From: Bryobacteraceae bacterium
GTDB taxonomy: Bacteria; Acidobacteriota; Terriglobia; Bryobacterales; Bryobacteraceae
Length of the DNA stretch: 8,071 bases
NCBI GenBank assembly: GCA_030039005.1
Contig: JASHQT010000080.1
Span: forward strand, 1 to 8,071
Direction: 5' to 3'
In this document: in pieces, positions 5,129 to 8,071 of the stretch
How positions within the stretch are numbered: position 1 is the stretch's first letter
Layout of the letters: every line of letters starts with the position of its first letter
Made by a program: the position numbers and the translations under genes
Notes under the pieces: model-generated
The model's database searches: none
What the model was told of the DNA's origin: nothing
The model's input: the letters and a program-made list of their open reading frames with translations, nothing else

Positions 5129-6971
5129 TCACCGCGGTCCTCACCAGCGACGTCACCGTATACAAATCCACCGCCAAAGCCTTCCCCCGCACCGGCGCCT
5201 GCCCCAAATGCGACGTTGGCACCTTATTTCCCAAGCGCGATTGCGTCGCTCCCGTCATCAACAACTTCGTATGGTGCTCCTTGTTCAGGCTTTCCAGCCT
5301 GGACGCCAGGTTCACCGTGTCTCCTAGAACTGTGTATTCCATTTTATCGGCCGAACCGACGTTTCCCACTACGGCAGGTCCAGTATGGATCCCCGCGCCC
5401 GTTTCGAACTGGCTGCGGGCGGTGACCATGCGGGTGGCGCAGCGGACGGCGCGAAGTGCATGATCGCCCGGCTCGGCGCCCTCGTCGTCGTCAGAGAACA
5501 CCGCCAGAATGCCGTCGCCGATGAACTTGTTCACGTGGCCGTGATACATCACGATGATCCCCACCATCATGGCCATGTATTCGTTCAACAGTTGCACCAC
5601 CACCTCCGGGCCTTGCTCTTCGGAAACGCGCTCGGTGAACGCGGTGAAGCCGCGGATGTCGGTGAACAGGATGGTCACTTCCATGCGTTTGCCGGACAAC
5701 GCGATTGCTTCGGATTCTTCCAATGTGGACGCCACCTGCTTGCCGACAAACAGCGCTATGGCCTTGTGAAACAGATCGCCACGGTTCTCCTCGGTCGAGA
5801 AGCGATACACCACCGATGCGATCAGGCAAATCGATGTCCCCAGCAGCACTTCCGATGTCGACAACACAATGTCGCCCTCGAACAGCAGATGCGTGGCAAC
5901 GAGAATCCCGGCCATTTCCAGCAACATGAAAACCACAGCACGTCCCGCGGTGAGCGATGTGGCGATCCAGACCGTGGAACCGGTCGCGAGCAATAGCGCC
6001 AATCCCAGCGCCCATTGCGGCGCAGGCAGCAGGAAATTTCGCGTCAGTAACGTCCGCACCACGTTGGCGTGGATCTCGACGCCGGGCGTCAGCCAATTCG
6101 TACCTTGGAACAGCGTGACGAAGGGAGTATCACGGCGATCGCCCAGCTCGTCGGTACCGATGAGCACGATCTTCCCACTGACCCATTTCCGCAATTGATC
6201 GATATGGCCGGCCTTGTAGGCGCTCTCGAAATCCGCTAGCGAGACGCTGGGAAAGGTTCCGGGCGGACCCGCGTAGTTGATCGCGATGCTGCGGTCGGAG
6301 GCGATCGGAATGGCACGCTTTTGAAACACCAGTTTGCCGTCTCGCCATTCGGCGTCGCTTCCGGCGAACTTCTCGGCTACGCGCAAAGCCAGCGAATGCG
6401 CCATCCCCGGCGGCGCTTCGGCCAATTCCTGACGCCGAACGAAATCGTCGGAATCGGTCGTTAGATTCGCATAACCGGCCAGGCCCAATGCGGCTGAAAG
6501 CATGTTCACGGGGATGGCCTGCGCTTCGGGATTAGTGTTCAGCTCAGTGGCATAAGCGCACACCACCGGCACCGGGGACGTGCTGACGGCTTCGCCCAGC
6601 AAGCGGTCATAATCCGCATATTCCTGCTTGTAATCGTTCACTGGGATGCCAAACGCATGATCTAAGCCGATCACCTTAGCTCCGGCCTTGCCCGCACCTT
6701 CGATCACCGTCGCGTAGTGCTTGTGCCAAAAGAGCTCGAGTTCGGGGAATGTGTTCCGGGTCTTCTGATCCGCCAGCAGAAGGACGATGTTAGAAATTAC
6801 GGGGCGCCTGCCGAAAAAATAGCGCACCACGAAATGCGCGTCATAGGCCTTGAGGTTCAGGATTTGAAAGAAGCGAACGTCGCTCAAAAGGGACGCCGCC
6901 AGTGCGCTGCCACCGGCGAGGAGGGCGCAGAGAACCCAGTGCCTCCACTTCTTCGTCATGGTAACCTGCAT
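5121..6971 (-). CDS. CHASE2-domain class III adenylate cyclase, membrane-bound
   Basis: A 616-residue sensor cyclase. An N-terminal membrane segment (about 11-29) leads to an extracytoplasmic CHASE2 domain (about 31-312, closing with the typical TPGVEIHANVVRTLL). Three membrane helices (about 319-339, 343-363, 367-389) and a cytoplasmic class III cyclase domain (about 428-610) follow. Metal-binding Asp438 (LFTDIRGFT) and Asp486 (NKFIGDG), base-selecting Lys482 and Thr547, and transition-state Asn554 and Arg558 (DTVNLASR) are all present. The Lys/Thr pair is typical of bacterial class IIIb adenylate cyclases, so ATP to cAMP is the expected reaction. ATG 6971 lacks a clear ribosome-binding site; ATG 6959 (MTKKWRHW) has AGG 5 nt upstream and may be the real start. 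It is first in an operon with the caspase/TPR gene. The CHASE2 ligand is unknown. Confidence 0.93.
   Translation of the reverse strand: MQVTMTKKWRHWVLCALLAGGSALAASLLSDVRFFQILNLKAYDAHFVVRYFFGRRPVISNIVLLLADQKTRNTFPELELFWHKHYATVIEGAGKAGAKVIGLDHAFGIPVNDYKQEYADYDRLLGEAVSTSPVPVVCAYATELNTNPEAQAIPVNMLSAALGLAGYANLTTDSDDFVRRQELAEAPPGMAHSLALRVAEKFAGSDAEWRDGKLVFQKRAIPIASDRSIAINYAGPPGTFPSVSLADFESAYKAGHIDQLRKWVSGKIVLIGTDELGDRRDTPFVTLFQGTNWLTPGVEIHANVVRTLLTRNFLLPAPQWALGLALLLATGSTVWIATSLTAGRAVVFMLLEMAGILVATHLLFEGDIVLSTSEVLLGTSICLIASVVYRFSTEENRGDLFHKAIALFVGKQVASTLEESEAIALSGKRMEVTILFTDIRGFTAFTERVSEEQGPEVVVQLLNEYMAMMVGIIVMYHGHVNKFIGDGILAVFSDDDEGAEPGDHALRAVRCATRMVTARSQFETGAGIHTGPAVVGNVGSADKMEYTVLGDTVNLASRLESLNKEHHTKLLMTGATQSRLGNKVPTSHLGQAPVRGKALAVDLYTVTSLVRTAVNA
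5138..5142 (-). promoter_or_regulatory. Ribosome-binding site of the caspase gene inside the cyclase gene
   Basis: On the minus strand GAGGA lies 9 nt before the ATG at 5128, within the last codons of the cyclase gene. With the 8-nt stop/start overlap it supports translational coupling of the two genes and this choice of start. Confidence 0.4.
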
Positions 6972-6983
6972 CTTACTACGTCA

Positions 6984-8071
6984 TTGCGGGGTTTACTCTT
7001 TAGAGTCCGCGCGGGCTTGCTGCTCCTGGTGTGCGCCGCCGCTACCCGGTCGCAGACCACGCAGGGGCTGATTTCCGGACAATTGGTGGATTCGGTGAAC
7101 GGTCGGCCGATTCCAGCCGCGAGCGTGACGTTTTCGAGCGCGTTCACGAATCTTGCGGGCGCGGCTTCGAGCGACGCAGCGGGCCGCTACTATCTTCCCC
7201 TGCTCTCGCCCGGCATCTACCGGATTCGCGTGACGGCGCCCGCTTATCAATCGCAGGAAGTGCAGGAGCTGGAATTGACAGTGGCGGCGCGCATCGAGCT
7301 GGATTTCCGGCTGCGCCCGCTAAACGACGTGTGGGAATCCGGGCAATACCGCGGCGTTTTTCTCCCGGGACAAAAGACCATCGTTCCGTTTTATGGCCCG
7401 GACGTCGATCCGAGCAAATCCGGATCGTTCGAGGCGCAGCAGGGCCGCGAGGAACCGCTCGAATCCACGATCTCGGAAGTCATCGATTCCGATGAACTCA
7501 ATAATCTTCCTCTGGAAGGCCGCGACGTGTATGCGCTGCTGGTCACGCAGCCGGGCGTAACCGACGATGCGGCCACCGGCCGCGGCTTGGGGCTCTCGGT
7601 GAACGGGCAGCGGCCGTCATCGTCGAACTATCTGCTGGACGGCTTGGAGAACGACAACTACTTGATCACCGGCCCATTGGTGACCGTGGCGCCCGAAGCG
7701 ATCCAGGAATACCGCATCTCCACCAACAATTTCTCGGCCGAGTATGGGCGAACGTCGGGCTTTCTGGCCAATGCGATCACGCGCACGGGCGGCGAGCAGT
7801 TCCACGGCGTGGTTTACTTCTATCTGGAAAACGAGGCGCTGAACGCCAACGCATTCCAGCAAAACCTGATTGGCGCGGCGCGCAGCATCGATAAGCAGGA
7901 TCAGCCGGGATTCTTCGTGGGCGGGCCGGTGCTGAAGCATCGCCTGTTTTTCTCCAGCGCGTACGAGTATTTCCGCAGCCGCGGCACGGGCACGCCGTAT
8001 CCGTTCGATCTGCCCACGCCCGAGTTCCTCGGCATCACGGCGCCCAACTCGCTGGCGCATCAGTTGCTCAC
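6984..8071 (+). CDS. Oar-like TonB-dependent receptor, N-terminal part (runs off the window)
   Basis: An uninterrupted frame continues to the window edge (362 complete codons). It has no ATG; the TTG at 6984 gives a convincing signal peptide (MRGLLFRVRAGLLLLVCAAATRS, cut near Gln24). Residues about 28-112 are a carboxypeptidase-regulatory-like beta sandwich (ISGQLVDSVNGRPIPAASV, GRYYLPLLSPGIYRIRVTAPAY). After a linker (113-158) comes the plug domain: NLPLEGRDVYALLVTQPGV (174-192), VNGQRPSSSNYLLDG, EYRISTNNFSAEYGRTSG, then the first barrel strands (HGVVYFYLEN, GFFVGGPVL, RLFFSSAYEYF). This is the architecture of the large acidobacterial Oar-like outer-membrane receptors, usually near 1000 residues or more, so most of the barrel lies outside. 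The substrate is unknown. No ribosome-binding site is seen before the TTG. It is divergent from the cyclase, with 12 bp between start codons. Confidence 0.88.
   Translation, partial: MRGLLFRVRAGLLLLVCAAATRSQTTQGLISGQLVDSVNGRPIPAASVTFSSAFTNLAGAASSDAAGRYYLPLLSPGIYRIRVTAPAYQSQEVQELELTVAARIELDFRLRPLNDVWESGQYRGVFLPGQKTIVPFYGPDVDPSKSGSFEAQQGREEPLESTISEVIDSDELNNLPLEGRDVYALLVTQPGVTDDAATGRGLGLSVNGQRPSSSNYLLDGLENDNYLITGPLVTVAPEAIQEYRISTNNFSAEYGRTSGFLANAITRTGGEQFHGVVYFYLENEALNANAFQQNLIGAARSIDKQDQPGFFVGGPVLKHRLFFSSAYEYFRSRGTGTPYPFDLPTPEFLGITAPNSLAHQLL
6995..7006. repeat. Short inverted repeat in the divergent start region
   Basis: ACTCT (6995-6999) and AGAGT (7002-7006) are exact inverted arms around TT. 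The site lies just downstream of the receptor TTG and upstream of the cyclase start on the other strand, within an AT-richer patch in GC-rich surroundings. It could be an operator or part of the cyclase promoter, but arms this short can occur by chance. Confidence 0.25.

Noticed and set aside
5385..6096. Open frames of about 200 residues on both strands across the cyclase (5385-5996 plus, 5491-6096 minus)
   Set aside because: Both lie over the cyclase domain and membrane region in other frames, have low-complexity His/Arg-rich translations and no plausible starts.
6919..6924. AGGAGG on the plus strand upstream of GTG 6939 as a receptor start
   Set aside because: The spacing is 14 nt, and the longer N-terminus would add a polar stretch before the signal peptide. 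It is more likely a chance match within the cyclase gene.
7617..8060. 147-residue open frame on the minus strand
   Set aside because: It is antisense to the plug and first barrel strands of the TonB receptor, which are clearly coding on the plus strand.

Overview
The window looks like chromosomal DNA of a GC-rich soil acidobacterium, most likely of the Solibacter/Bryobacter type. This is inferred from gene content rather than a marker gene. The content is an Oar-like TonB-dependent receptor with an N-terminal carboxypeptidase-regulatory-like domain, a secreted cytochrome c/copper type II monooxygenase-like protein, a bactofilin, a CHASE2 adenylate cyclase and a large caspase/TPR protein. There is no phage, IS, tRNA, rRNA or CRISPR sequence.

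Layout. (1) 1-1596, plus strand: the possible tail of an upstream gene, a small membrane-anchored YHS-type metal-binding protein (45-341), and a secreted mono-heme/di-copper monooxygenase-like protein. The start of the latter is best placed at a TTG at 322, overlapping the YHS gene by 20 nt. (2) 1639-2172, plus strand: a bactofilin, preceded by a 42-nt gap with three AGTAC repeats and a weak promoter-like sequence. (3) 2173-2284: a convergent intergenic gap with a strong 10-bp hairpin, probably a two-way terminator. (4) 6971-2285, minus strand: a two-gene operon. A CHASE2-transmembrane-class III adenylate cyclase comes first; its stop overlaps the start of a 947-residue protein with an export signal, a FecR-like segment, a caspase-like (C14) protease domain carrying an EF-hand loop, and nine consecutive TPRs. 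(5) 6984-8071, plus strand: the N-terminal 362 codons of an Oar-like TonB-dependent receptor, running off the window. It has no ATG and seems to start at a TTG only 12 bp from the cyclase start.

The most interesting unit is the cyclase/caspase operon. The sensor domain of the cyclase and the whole caspase-FecR-TPR protein are both predicted to lie outside the cytoplasmic membrane. A calcium-bindable protease or scaffold could therefore act on, or report to, the CHASE2 sensor and so control cAMP. This is inference from domain content, topology and overlapping genes, and nothing in the window proves it. The pairing of a YHS metal-site protein with a copper/heme oxidase is a second, weaker functional hypothesis.
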